64,000 nt of DNA, taken from contig NZ_JBPBBA010000001.1 in the NCBI RefSeq assembly GCF_050896395.1, positions 62,001 through 126,000 of the forward strand, written 5' to 3'. The notes under the pieces were generated by a model. That model did no database searches. It was given only the letters and a program-made list of their open reading frames with translations, and was not told where the DNA came from. Origin of the DNA: Nioella aestuarii (GTDB taxonomy: Bacteria; Pseudomonadota; Alphaproteobacteria; Rhodobacterales; Rhodobacteraceae). Made by a program: the position numbers and the translations under genes. This document shows, one piece after another, positions 8,470-16,042 of this stretch (positions are counted from its first letter, which is position 1; every line of letters begins with the position of its first letter).

Positions 8470-9579
8470 ATGCGCAACTGGACCGTTTGCATTGTAGGCG
8501 CAGGCAAGATCGGCACGATGATTGCCGAGCTATTGAAAGCATCACCCAACTATTCCGTCACCATTGTCGACAGCGAATTCGCGAACCTAGCGCCCTTCCA
8601 GCAGGCCGGGTTCAAAGTGGCGCAGGCGGACGCCAGCGATCAGGCCGCGTTGACCCGCGCCCTTGATGGGTTCGACGCGGTGATCAGCGCTGCGCCCTTC
8701 TTTCTGACACCCACCATTGCTGCCGCCGCCAAGGCCGCTGGCGCGCATTATTTTGACCTTACAGAAGACGTCGCCGCGACCGAAGCGGTTCGCAGGCTTG
8801 CTGAAGACAGCAAAACCGCCTTCATGCCGCAATGCGGATTGGCACCAGGATTCGTCGGCATTTCCGGGGCACATCTGGCTGCGCAGTTCGACAAGCTCGA
8901 CACGCTGGCGCTCCGGGTGGGGGCGCTGCCGCTCTACCCGACCAATGCGCTGAAGTATAATCTGACATGGTCCACTGACGGGCTGATCAACGAATACTGC
9001 AACCCCTGCGACGTGATCGAGGGTGGGGAACGGATCAAGGCCGCGCCACTGGAATCGTTGGAGGAATTTGGCCTCGACGGGGTAGATTACGAATGCTTCA
9101 ACACCTCGGGCGGGCTCGGCACCCTGACCGAAACGCTTCTGGGCAAGGCGCGCAAGGTCTCCTACCGGACGATCCGCTATCCCGGCCACCGCGCCATTAT
9201 CAAGATGCTGCTGCAGGACCTGCAACTGGACACCCGCCGCGACCTGATGGGGCAGATCTTTGAGACCGCCCTGCCCCGCACGGATCAGGACGTTGTGCTG
9301 ATCTTTTCAACTGCGACGGGCTGGATCGACGGCGAATACCGCGAACGCAGCTTCGTCAACAAATCGCTGGCCGGTCAGGTGAACGGCAAGACCTGGGGCG
9401 CGATCCAACTGACAACCGCTGCGGGCGTCACCGGTGTGATGGACCTGATGCGTCAAGGCAAGCTGCCCTCACAGGGTTTCGTCCGGCAAGAGGACGTCAG
9501 CCTGAACGATTTCATGCAAACCGAATTCGGCCGCTACTACGGCAAGGGTGAGCTTACCCGGCTGCACAGCGCCGCCTGA
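8470..9579 (+). CDS. Saccharopine dehydrogenase family protein (glutamate-forming type)
   Basis: 369 residues. The Rossmann start is VCIVGAGKIGTMIAELL, followed by the family signatures AAPFFL and CGLAPGF. Saccharopine dehydrogenase (L-glutamate forming) converts saccharopine to aminoadipate semialdehyde and glutamate. The next gene, 15 bases away, encodes the dehydrogenase for exactly that semialdehyde, which makes this assignment strong. Lysine-ketoglutarate reductase, which would make saccharopine, is absent from the window; in other marine alphaproteobacteria it may be fused to or encoded apart from this enzyme. Confidence 0.85.
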   Translation: MRNWTVCIVGAGKIGTMIAELLKASPNYSVTIVDSEFANLAPFQQAGFKVAQADASDQAALTRALDGFDAVISAAPFFLTPTIAAAAKAAGAHYFDLTEDVAATEAVRRLAEDSKTAFMPQCGLAPGFVGISGAHLAAQFDKLDTLALRVGALPLYPTNALKYNLTWSTDGLINEYCNPCDVIEGGERIKAAPLESLEEFGLDGVDYECFNTSGGLGTLTETLLGKARKVSYRTIRYPGHRAIIKMLLQDLQLDTRRDLMGQIFETALPRTDQDVVLIFSTATGWIDGEYRERSFVNKSLAGQVNGKTWGAIQLTTAAGVTGVMDLMRQGKLPSQGFVRQEDVSLNDFMQTEFGRYYGKGELTRLHSAA

Positions 9580-9594
9580 GACAAGGAAAGAACC

Positions 9595-11097
9595 ATGACT
9601 GCAAAAGACACGCTGGCCGCGCTTGGCCTGACAGATGACATGCTGACCGGCGGCAGCCTGACCGTCACCTCGCCCATTGATGGGGCGGTGCTGGCCGATC
9701 TGGCCGAGACTGCGGCCAACGACATGCCCGCCATCATCGCAAAGTCCCAAGCCGCGTTCAAAGCCTGGCGCACCGTTCCCGCACCACGCCGGGGGGAACT
9801 GGTGCGGCTGTTGGGCGAGGAACTGCGCGCCGCCAAGGAGGATCTGGGCCGGCTGGTCAGCTATGAGGCCGGCAAGATCACTTCCGAAGGGCTTGGCGAA
9901 GTGCAGGAGATGATCGACATCTGCGACTTCGCAGTGGGCCTCAGCCGCCAGCTTTATGGCCTCACCATCGCCTCGGAACGGCCCGGCCACCGGATGATGG
10001 AAACCTGGCACCCGATGGGGCCCGTGGGCGTCATCACTGCCTTCAACTTCCCCGTCGCGGTCTGGTCATGGAACACCGCGCTGGCGCTGGTTTGCGGAAA
10101 CCCGGTGATCTGGAAACCATCCGAGAAATCGCCTCTGACTGCGCTGGCCTGCGCCAATATCTTCGCCCGCGCCGTGGCCCGGTTCGGGGGCGATGCGCCC
10201 GACTCGCTGTTGCAAACCATCATTGGCCGCGCCGATCTGGGTGAAGCACTGGTCGACAGCCACGATGTACCGATCATCTCGGCCACCGGTTCGACCCGCA
10301 TGGGCCGCGTCGTCGGCCCGCGCGTAGCCGCCCGCTTCGGGCGTTCGATCCTTGAACTTGGCGGCAACAACGCGATGATCGTCGCGCCCTCCGCAGATCT
10401 GGAAATGGCCGTGCGGGCAATTGTGTTTTCAGCCGTTGGAACCGCCGGTCAGCGCTGCACCTCTCTGCGCCGCCTGATTGTGCATCACTCAATCCGCGAC
10501 GAACTGGTGGCGCGGCTGGTCAAGGCCTATGCGGGGCTGCCGATTGGCCATCCGCTTAAGGACGGGACGCTTGTCGGCCCGCTGGTCGATGAGGCGGCAG
10601 GTAAGGCGATGACCGCTGCGCTGGAAGCGGCCCGCGAATCGGGGGGCACGGTGCATGGCGGCAACCGCGTGACCGAGGGCGTGCCAGAAGGCGGCGTCTA
10701 CATGCAACCCGCCATTGCGGTGATGCCGGCGCAAAGCGAGGTTGTGGAAACCGAGACCTTCGCCCCGATCCTCTACGTCATGTCCTATGACAGCTTCGAC
10801 GAGGCGCTGGAGATGCAAAACGCCGTGCCACAGGGCCTGTCTTCCTGCGTCTTCACCATGAACATGCGCGAAGCGGAGCGGTTCATGTCCGATGACGGAT
10901 CCGATTGCGGCATTGCCAACGTCAATATCGGTCCCTCGGGTGCAGAGATCGGCGGCGCATTTGGTGGTGAAAAGGAAACCGGCGGCGGGCGTGAAAGCGG
11001 CTCGGACGCGTGGAAAGCCTATATGCGCCGCCAGACCAACACGGTGAACTATTCCGCCGAGCTGCCGCTGGCGCAGGGCGTCACCTTCGATATCTGA
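9595..11097 (+). CDS. amaB: Alpha-aminoadipic semialdehyde (piperideine-6-carboxylate) dehydrogenase, ALDH7 type
   Basis: A 500-residue aldehyde dehydrogenase with FNFPVAVWSWN at the cofactor site, Glu254 in LELGGNN and catalytic Cys288 in GQRCTSLRR. The latter form, together with GGGRESGSDAWKAYMRR near the end, is characteristic of the ALDH7/antiquitin group. It oxidises the lysine-derived semialdehyde to aminoadipate with NAD+. AAGGAAAGAACC before ATG 9595 supplies the ribosome-binding site, and the gene follows the saccharopine dehydrogenase directly in one operon. Confidence 0.9.
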   Translation: MTAKDTLAALGLTDDMLTGGSLTVTSPIDGAVLADLAETAANDMPAIIAKSQAAFKAWRTVPAPRRGELVRLLGEELRAAKEDLGRLVSYEAGKITSEGLGEVQEMIDICDFAVGLSRQLYGLTIASERPGHRMMETWHPMGPVGVITAFNFPVAVWSWNTALALVCGNPVIWKPSEKSPLTALACANIFARAVARFGGDAPDSLLQTIIGRADLGEALVDSHDVPIISATGSTRMGRVVGPRVAARFGRSILELGGNNAMIVAPSADLEMAVRAIVFSAVGTAGQRCTSLRRLIVHHSIRDELVARLVKAYAGLPIGHPLKDGTLVGPLVDEAAGKAMTAALEAARESGGTVHGGNRVTEGVPEGGVYMQPAIAVMPAQSEVVETETFAPILYVMSYDSFDEALEMQNAVPQGLSSCVFTMNMREAERFMSDDGSDCGIANVNIGPSGAEIGGAFGGEKETGGGRESGSDAWKAYMRRQTNTVNYSAELPLAQGVTFDI

Positions 11098-11108
11098 ACA
11101 ATCGGGCC

Positions 11109-11119
11109 GGGGGGGGGGG
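11109..11119. repeat. Homopolymer tract of 11 G (C11 immediately after the tRNA-His CCA)
   Basis: Eleven consecutive G on the + strand, so on the tRNA strand the encoded CCA is followed directly by C11. It lies between the end of the aldehyde dehydrogenase gene and the tRNA. Such tracts slip easily in replication and sequencing; its effect on tRNA 3' trimming is unknown. Confidence 0.9.
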
Positions 11120-11196
11120 TGGTACCGCCTCCCCGGCTTGAACGGGGGACCTCTGGATCCACAATCCAGCGCTCTAACCAACTGAGCTAAGGCGGC
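11120..11196 (-). tRNA. tRNA-His (anticodon GUG), alphaproteobacterial form lacking G-1 and C73
   Basis: Complete 77-base cloverleaf with encoded CCA. The acceptor stem is GCCGCCT paired with AGGCGGT, the D arm is GCTC/GAGC, the anticodon stem is CTGGA/TCCAG around the loop TTGTGGA (anticodon GTG), and the T arm is CCCCG/CGGGG with TTCAAGC. The discriminator is A73, G1 faces U72, and the preceding base is U rather than G. Nearly all other bacteria carry an encoded G-1 paired with C73 as the histidine identity element. A clade of alphaproteobacteria is known to have lost it, so this also places the organism. Confidence 0.97.
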
Positions 11197-11244
11197 ACTG
11201 GCGGGGTGGATAGCCCTCGTTGCGCCGGAATGCAAGCCTCTCTG

Positions 11245-11736
11245 TCACGTCAATTTCAGCTTCCATGTCTGTTCTTCCAGAGGCTGTCCAAACGATATGA
11301 CGGGATGGCTGTCGATGCAGGCAAACCCCGCCTTTTCATAAAGCGCACAGGCGGCACGGTGGCTGGCATGGGTCCAAAGCACCATCTCCCGGTACTGTTT
11401 TTCCCGGGCATAGGTGATGCAACTATCAAGCAGGCGTTTTCCAAGCCCTTTGCCTCGCGCTGCAGGGGTCAGCATGAACAGCCTCAACTTGGCCTGACCC
11501 GGTTCCGGCCCTTTGACGCAGAAGATCGAGCCAAGCCGCTGATCTCCTTCCCATGCGATCCAGCCGCGTTCGCAGTTTGGGTCATGGGTTCGGATGAAGT
11601 CGGCCAGAATTTCGGCAACCAGGGGTTCGAAACTGGCGTCAAAGCCTTCTTCCCGTGCGTACAGCTCTGCATGCTGCTGGATCAACCAACCGGCATCGCC
11701 GATGGCCAGATCTCGCAATTCTATCCCGTTTGACAT
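11245..11736 (-). CDS. GNAT family N-acetyltransferase
   Basis: 163 residues from ATG 11736 (an in-frame ATG four codons upstream is the alternative). The acetyl-CoA pocket is seen in LFMLTPAARGKGLGKRLLD (motif A, R/Q-x-x-G-x-G/A), with ALYEKAGF as motif B near residue 140. Substrate unknown. It stands alone between the tRNA-His gene and a divergent small gene; some neighbours of this type act on amino groups of small molecules or proteins. Confidence 0.85.
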   Translation of the reverse strand: MSNGIELRDLAIGDAGWLIQQHAELYAREEGFDASFEPLVAEILADFIRTHDPNCERGWIAWEGDQRLGSIFCVKGPEPGQAKLRLFMLTPAARGKGLGKRLLDSCITYAREKQYREMVLWTHASHRAACALYEKAGFACIDSHPVISFGQPLEEQTWKLKLT

Positions 11737-11855
11737 GCGATTTCCCATTTGTGGGCACCGTGAGCTTCCAGTATTTTATCTTGTATGATCGCGGGCAAGG
11801 GTCTAGGCCGCTCGCGAAACCCCTTTCGGGGAAACCAGGCTCTCGGAGGACATGA

Positions 11856-12047
11856 ATGGGCATCGACAGCGAAAGCGAAATTGCAGCCAACCTGCAGATC
11901 GGCCCGACGACCCTGGGCATGGTACGCATCTATATCGAGGCCGATGGCATCGATCTCCCGCTGGATTTCGACCCTGAGGAAGCCTTGGAAATCGCCGAGG
12001 AACTGCGCGTCGCAGCCGAGACAATCCGCAAGGGCAGCAAAGGCTGA
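11856..12047 (+). CDS. Small conserved protein, DUF6324-like
   Basis: 63 residues, acidic, no signal peptide or membrane helix: an N-terminal beta-rich part (PTTLGMVRIYIEADGIDLPLDF) and a C-terminal amphipathic helix (PEEALEIAEELRVAAETIRK). It resembles the short family annotated DUF6324 in Rhodobacteraceae; function unknown. GGAGG seven bases before the ATG supports translation. It is divergent from the acetyltransferase gene. Confidence 0.75.
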   Translation: MGIDSESEIAANLQIGPTTLGMVRIYIEADGIDLPLDFDPEEALEIAEELRVAAETIRKGSKG

Positions 12048-12085
12048 ACCCACAGATACGAGGGGCGCTGCCCCTCGCGCTCCCC

Positions 12086-12109
12086 GGAGTATTTCGGCCA
12101 AGAAGAAGG
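12086..12109 (+). repeat. Rhodobacteraceae-type intergenic repeat, copy 1
   Basis: A 24-base unit starting GGAGTATTT and ending GCCAAGAAGAAGG, found again on the other strand at 19026-19049 with 22 of 24 bases the same. It is preceded by a small hairpin (GAGGGGC ... GCCCCTC). It lies 38 bases after the stop of the small protein gene. Purpose unknown; I recall similar sequences at many gene ends in this family. Confidence 0.65.
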
Positions 12110-12127
12110 GGGCGCGGAAAATTTTGG

Positions 12128-12583
12128 TTAAATGCTGCCCGGTTTGGGATCGCGGTATCCGTGCAGGCGTTGCGCAGCGGTTCGGGCGAACTTTTGGGTC
12201 AGCACCTTGCGCCGGGCGGGGGCCAGCTTGGTCTCTGGCCCGAAGCGCAGGATCTCCGCGTCGTAGGCATCGGCGATGATCAGCCCGGTTCCCTCGGGCA
12301 GAAGGTCTGTCGGGAACGCCTGATCCACCGCCCAGAAATAGCGATCACACCATTCCAAATAGCCGTCCCATTTCGAATCGGAGGTAAAGTCCACCCGGCT
12401 CGACTTGCACTCGATTACCCAGATCTCCCCCTTGGGGCCAAGCGCCATGACATCCACCCGTTTGCCCCGTTCCGGCACAAATTCCTCAAGGCTGGCGAAA
12501 TCATGCTGACGCAAGTGGCGACAGACGCCCCTGGCCAGCAGCTGGCCGGGCATGAGGTCAGGAAGGGGGGTGTCACTGGGCAT
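12128..12583 (-). CDS. mmcB: MmcB family DNA repair protein
   Basis: 151 residues from ATG 12583; an upstream start would only add 21 residues reaching toward the 6S RNA gene. The core has a nuclease-like fold pattern of the PD-(D/E)xK kind: a leading Glu in LEEFVPERGKRVDVMAL and then IWVIECKSSRVDF, in which the Asp, Glu and Lys could form the metal site. In Caulobacter, MmcB is part of the DNA-damage response and is involved in mitomycin C tolerance. The gene is a single unit transcribed away from the 6S RNA gene. Confidence 0.85.
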   Translation of the reverse strand: MPSDTPLPDLMPGQLLARGVCRHLRQHDFASLEEFVPERGKRVDVMALGPKGEIWVIECKSSRVDFTSDSKWDGYLEWCDRYFWAVDQAFPTDLLPEGTGLIIADAYDAEILRFGPETKLAPARRKVLTQKFARTAAQRLHGYRDPKPGSI

Positions 12584-12633
12584 GGACTCATGCTGGAACA
12601 ATTCAAGAACAAATGCAATCTTCCGTATTTGCC

Positions 12634-12661
12634 TTGCCGGACCCAAACAGAGCGCCTATTT
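12634..12661 (+). promoter_or_regulatory. Putative sigma-70 promoter of the 6S RNA gene
   Basis: TTGCCG (12634-12639) and CTATTT (12656-12661) are separated by 16 bases and lie about seven bases before the start of the RNA's closing stem. Prediction only. Confidence 0.5.
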
Positions 12662-12667
12662 GGGAGA

Positions 12668-12831
12668 TTGACGGGTTCTGCCTTTCTCGTAACGGGCAAA
12701 ATTCCGGTGGCCTTAAGCAATTCCGAGGGAGCTGGCTCTGTGCGGACCCTGGTTCGTTTACCTGGCGCCCACCTGTATAAACAGGTCCTCGGGAATTAAA
12801 TTCCCAACGGCTGTGGTGGTCCCGTCACCTA
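12668..12831 (+). ncRNA. ssrS: 6S RNA
   Basis: About 164 bases. Closing stem TGACGGG (12669-12675) with CCCGTCA (12821-12827), extended inward after a small bulge by GCC (12680-12682) with GGT (12815-12817). The interior holds the long, largely unpaired central region, and the 3' half carries a hairpin (ACCTGT ... ACAGGT), then a second hairpin (GGGAATT ... AATTCCC) followed by ACGGCTGTGGTGG, which matches the E. coli 6S layout of hairpin then ACAGCCTGCGGCGG. 6S RNA mimics an open promoter and binds the housekeeping RNA polymerase. The gene has a plausible promoter before it and a terminator after it, with no ORF of its own. Confidence 0.85.
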
Positions 12832-12840
12832 GCAAAGACC

Positions 12841-12875
12841 AAGGCCCGGAGCGGATGCTTCGGGCCTTCTTTCTT
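12841..12875 (+). terminator. Rho-independent terminator of the 6S RNA gene
   Basis: Stem AAGGCCCG (12841-12848) with CGGGCCTT (12861-12868), extendable by a G-U and an A-T pair, followed by CTTTCTT. It lies ten bases past the end of the 6S RNA fold. Confidence 0.8.
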
Positions 12876-12890
12876 GTCGGAACATGGCGC

Positions 12891-13196
12891 TCAGCGGCGG
12901 TCGACACGCACCGGGATCGCAACGGGATCAGCCACGGGCAACGCGTCACGCTTGCCGCCGCTGTGATCGTCCTCCTCTTCGCCCATGGACATGATCTTGT
13001 AGCCGATCTGCGCCGAGCCAAAAGTGATGGTGCCAAAGACAATCAGCATGGCGACCGCAACCGGACCTTCCGCCGTGTGGGTCACTAGGTGCCACAGGTT
13101 TCCGACATTGAAGGCGAGGATCATCACCGTGAAGGCCACGGAAATACCGAAGCCAACAAACGCATGGGCTAGGATCATCCTGATATGGTCTGGCAT
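12891..13196 (-). CDS. Small membrane protein of unknown function
   Basis: 101 residues with two membrane helices (about 8-32 and 43-65) and a charged, acidic/basic C-terminal tail (GEEEDDHSGGKRD). No family recognised. The start ATG follows AAGGAGAG at good spacing. It is a single gene between the 6S RNA terminator and a divergent amidohydrolase gene. Confidence 0.7.
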   Translation of the reverse strand: MPDHIRMILAHAFVGFGISVAFTVMILAFNVGNLWHLVTHTAEGPVAVAMLIVFGTITFGSAQIGYKIMSMGEEEDDHSGGKRDALPVADPVAIPVRVDRR

Positions 13197-13359
13197 TGCA
13201 CTCTCCTTGACTATGTCAATCAGGTTAGCACGATGGGCCCGGCCTGCAAGTCACCTGCCTGCGGCAGAGCCGCCCAGGGGGCGACTTCCGTCTACGGGTC
13301 AAAGCGCTTGCCTGCTTTGGGGCACCGGCCTAGCGTCGTGCTGAAAACGGAGGCAGGTC

Positions 13360-14916
13360 ATGACGGCAGCGAAAGACACCGCGCGGGCAACGGTCAAGGA
13401 ACGCATGGGCGAGCTATCCCGTTGGACGCGTAATATCTGGGACTACGGCGAAACTGCTTGGCGCGAATACAAATCCTGCGCCTATTACGTGGATCTCTTG
13501 CGGCGTGAGGGCTTCGAGGTCGAAGAGGCAACCGGCGGTATGCCCACGGCCTTCTGCGCCACCTGGGCGAACGGGGACGGGCCGACGATCGGCGGCTACG
13601 CCGAATACGACGGCATCCCCGGAAACTGTCAGGCGGCAGAGCCGCGAAAAGCCCCCCGCCCCGGCCTCTCCCCCCATGCGGGCGGCCACACCGACCCGCA
13701 TTCGGCGCTTGGCATGGCCTCGCTCGGCGGCTTCCTGGCCGCCAAGGCCGCGATGAAGGCGCATAACATCCAGGGGCGCCTCAAGTTCTTTGGTGAACCA
13801 GCTGAAAAGCTGCGCGGCTCGAAACCTATTCATGCCGCGGCTGGATATTACGACGATCTGGATGCCGCGATCAGCTTCCACCCGTTCTACATGGCGACGC
13901 TGTGCAACACAGTGCGATGGGACACGCATTGCGGCGTGGGCTACGGGGTCATCTATGAATTCACCTGCGACGCGCCGGAAACCTGGATGGCCGGCGAAGA
14001 CGCATCGCCCATTCCCGCCAGCCATGCCGCCGCGCGCGCGCCGGGGGCAACGGATGCAATGGTGCAGATGTATCAAACAGCGAAAGCCTTGCGCGAACAT
14101 GTGATGGCACCGGGGCAAAGCTGGTCGATGAACGAAACGATCCTGTCCCACGGGCAGGCCACGGCCGACAACATCCCAGCACAGATCGCGCAGATCCAGT
14201 ATTTCATCCGCATCAGTGAGGTCAGCGAGGCCGAACATATCATCCGTGGGCTTGATCATTTCGCCGAGGCTGCTGCGAAGCTCTGCCACTGTTCGTGGCG
14301 GCGGCACTGGGTGGCCAAGTCCCGCCCCGGCCTGCCCAACCACGCCATGGCCCGCGCCACCTATGCCAATCTGGAGTCGGTCGGCGCACCGGTCTGGGGT
14401 GAGGAGGCGGCAGAGTTTGCCCGCGCGATCCAAAGCGAGTTGGGGCTGGAGCCGATGGCCGACCCGTTCCTGCCGATGATCTCGGAGCTGACGCCACCGG
14501 AAGAGGCCGAACGGCAGCTGCGGAAGAACCTGCCGCCCTCACAGCGCCATTTCACCTCCGATGACTACACGGAGTATTGCTGGCACGCGCCGACAGTGCG
14601 GCTCTATATCGGGCGGCCAGCTCTGACCGCGCCCGAGGGTTTCGCTTACCCGGCCTGGGCAATGAATGCCCTTGGCGGGCATCCGGCGACAATTGATCCG
14701 ATGACAGAAGTGGCCGCGCAAGTCGTGGCGATGACCGCGCTTGATTGCCTGACCGACCCGACGCTACTGAAAGAGGCGCAGGCGGAGTTTCGGGAGCGCA
14801 TCGCCGCCGAACACATCCCGCCGCTCTGCGACTACGCCCCGCCGCTAAACTTCCGCTGGCCCGAATACGTGACCACGGCCCGGGGGGAGGATTGGGTGAT
14901 CCCGACACCGCACTGA
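13360..14916 (+). CDS. M20-family amidohydrolase, AbgB-like
   Basis: A 518-residue metallopeptidase of the M20D type. GGYAEYDGIPG (about residue 78), the metal-site stretch HADPHSALG-like GGHTDPHSALGMA, and FFGEPAEKLRGSKP match the AbgB (aminobenzoyl-glutamate hydrolase subunit B) layout, as do DAAISFHPF and the late HAPTVRLYIG. AbgB hydrolyses p-aminobenzoyl-glutamate with AbgA; no abgA is next to this gene, so the amide substrate may differ. GGAGG lies ten bases before the start. Single gene facing nusB. Confidence 0.8.
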   Translation: MTAAKDTARATVKERMGELSRWTRNIWDYGETAWREYKSCAYYVDLLRREGFEVEEATGGMPTAFCATWANGDGPTIGGYAEYDGIPGNCQAAEPRKAPRPGLSPHAGGHTDPHSALGMASLGGFLAAKAAMKAHNIQGRLKFFGEPAEKLRGSKPIHAAAGYYDDLDAAISFHPFYMATLCNTVRWDTHCGVGYGVIYEFTCDAPETWMAGEDASPIPASHAAARAPGATDAMVQMYQTAKALREHVMAPGQSWSMNETILSHGQATADNIPAQIAQIQYFIRISEVSEAEHIIRGLDHFAEAAAKLCHCSWRRHWVAKSRPGLPNHAMARATYANLESVGAPVWGEEAAEFARAIQSELGLEPMADPFLPMISELTPPEEAERQLRKNLPPSQRHFTSDDYTEYCWHAPTVRLYIGRPALTAPEGFAYPAWAMNALGGHPATIDPMTEVAAQVVAMTALDCLTDPTLLKEAQAEFRERIAAEHIPPLCDYAPPLNFRWPEYVTTARGEDWVIPTPH

Positions 14917-15010
14917 AGAGTTTCAAACCAAGAATCTTCGCTGGCGGAATGTTCTTCGGACAAGAAAATTGAGCATTCGCACAATCCTCCTGAACCAAGA
15001 GTTTTCCAGC

Positions 15011-15490
15011 TCAGAACGCCTTGGGCTTCGCTTCGCGCGCCATGTGGTCGAGCACGGCATTGACGAATTTCGGCTCGCGCCCTTCGGGGAAGAAGGCGCG
15101 GGCCACATCGACGAATTCGGTGATCACGACCTTCGGCGGTGTCGCGGATTCAAGCAACTCAGCGCCTGCTGCCCGGAACAGTGCGCGGATCGTCGGGTCG
15201 ATGCGGGAAATCGGCCATTTCGCCACCAAGGCCCGGTCGGTCATCTGGTCGATCTTTGCCTGCCAGTTCACCGCGTCATCCAGCAGCTTGGTGAACAGAT
15301 CCGGGTCGGCCTCGGCCAGCTCCTCGCCCGCCACTTCCTGGCCGAAACGAAAATCAAAGAACTCCCGCCGAACCTTGTCCACCGTTTGGCCCGCGGCCTC
15401 CATCTGGAACAGCGCCTGCACGGCATAAAGCCGAGCCGCCGATTTCATCTGGCGCTTTTCGTCCTTCGAGGGGCCCTTGGGGGTGGTCAT
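15011..15490 (-). CDS. nusB: Transcription antitermination factor NusB
   Basis: 159 residues, all-helical NusB fold: the N-terminal RLYAVQALFQME, RFGQEVAG in the middle and the C-terminal PKVVITEFVDVARAFFPEG are typical. NusB with NusE binds boxA in rRNA leaders to prevent early termination. Its ATG overlaps the ribH stop (ATGA), so the two are translated together, the usual ribH-nusB order in proteobacteria. Confidence 0.95.
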   Translation of the reverse strand: MTTPKGPSKDEKRQMKSAARLYAVQALFQMEAAGQTVDKVRREFFDFRFGQEVAGEELAEADPDLFTKLLDDAVNWQAKIDQMTDRALVAKWPISRIDPTIRALFRAAGAELLESATPPKVVITEFVDVARAFFPEGREPKFVNAVLDHMAREAKPKAF

Positions 15491-16038
15491 GCGCGGTTTG
15501 ATCCTTTTGCATCGCCAGCAATCAGCATCTCGCTGCCCGCCGGTTTAAATCCGATGCCGCCTTTAGGCGCTGCAAACTTCCGCGTCAACGCGATAAGGTG
15601 CAACGCCGCTGCCGCAGCACCCCCGCCCTTGTTCTGGTCGGCGGGATCGGCACGGACTTCGGCCTGTTTGCGGTTTTCTACCGTCAGAATGCCATTGCCG
15701 ATGCACGCACCCTCCAGCCCCAGAAGCTGGATCGCGCGGCTGCTGTCGTTGCACACCGTGTCATAGTGGGTGGTCTCACCCCGGATCACGCAGCCAATGG
15801 CCACGAACCCGTCAAAATTTGCCTGCCGGTAAGCAATGCGGATCGCCGTGGGCACCTCCAGCGCGCCGGGAACTTCCACGATCTCATAGCTCGCGCCCGC
15901 CTCTTCCAACGTGGCAATCGCGCCCGCAATCATGTTGTCCGCGATATCCTTGTAATACGGGGCAACGACGATCAGCACCTTCACCGGCTTGTCAAAGGAC
16001 GGCAGCGGCAGCGTGTAGTGGGTCTCAGAACCGGCCAT
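15487..16038 (-). CDS. ribH: 6,7-dimethyl-8-ribityllumazine synthase
   Basis: 183 residues. It condenses 5-amino-6-ribitylaminouracil with dihydroxybutanone phosphate, the step before riboflavin synthase. Landmarks: VPGALEVPTAI, the catalytic-site GCVIRGETTHYDTVC, GNGILTVEN and GGAAAAALHLIAL. It extends about 25 residues beyond the common 155-160 length, with a C-terminal tail of no obvious motif. Middle gene of ribBX-ribH-nusB. Confidence 0.95.
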   Translation of the reverse strand: MAGSETHYTLPLPSFDKPVKVLIVVAPYYKDIADNMIAGAIATLEEAGASYEIVEVPGALEVPTAIRIAYRQANFDGFVAIGCVIRGETTHYDTVCNDSSRAIQLLGLEGACIGNGILTVENRKQAEVRADPADQNKGGGAAAAALHLIALTRKFAAPKGGIGFKPAGSEMLIAGDAKGSNRA

Positions 16039-16042
16039 AGCG

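Noticed and set aside
12161..12799. + strand frame of 212 codons across mmcB and the 6S RNA gene
   Set aside because: Antisense to MmcB and running through the 6S RNA fold; composition is that of a shadow frame.
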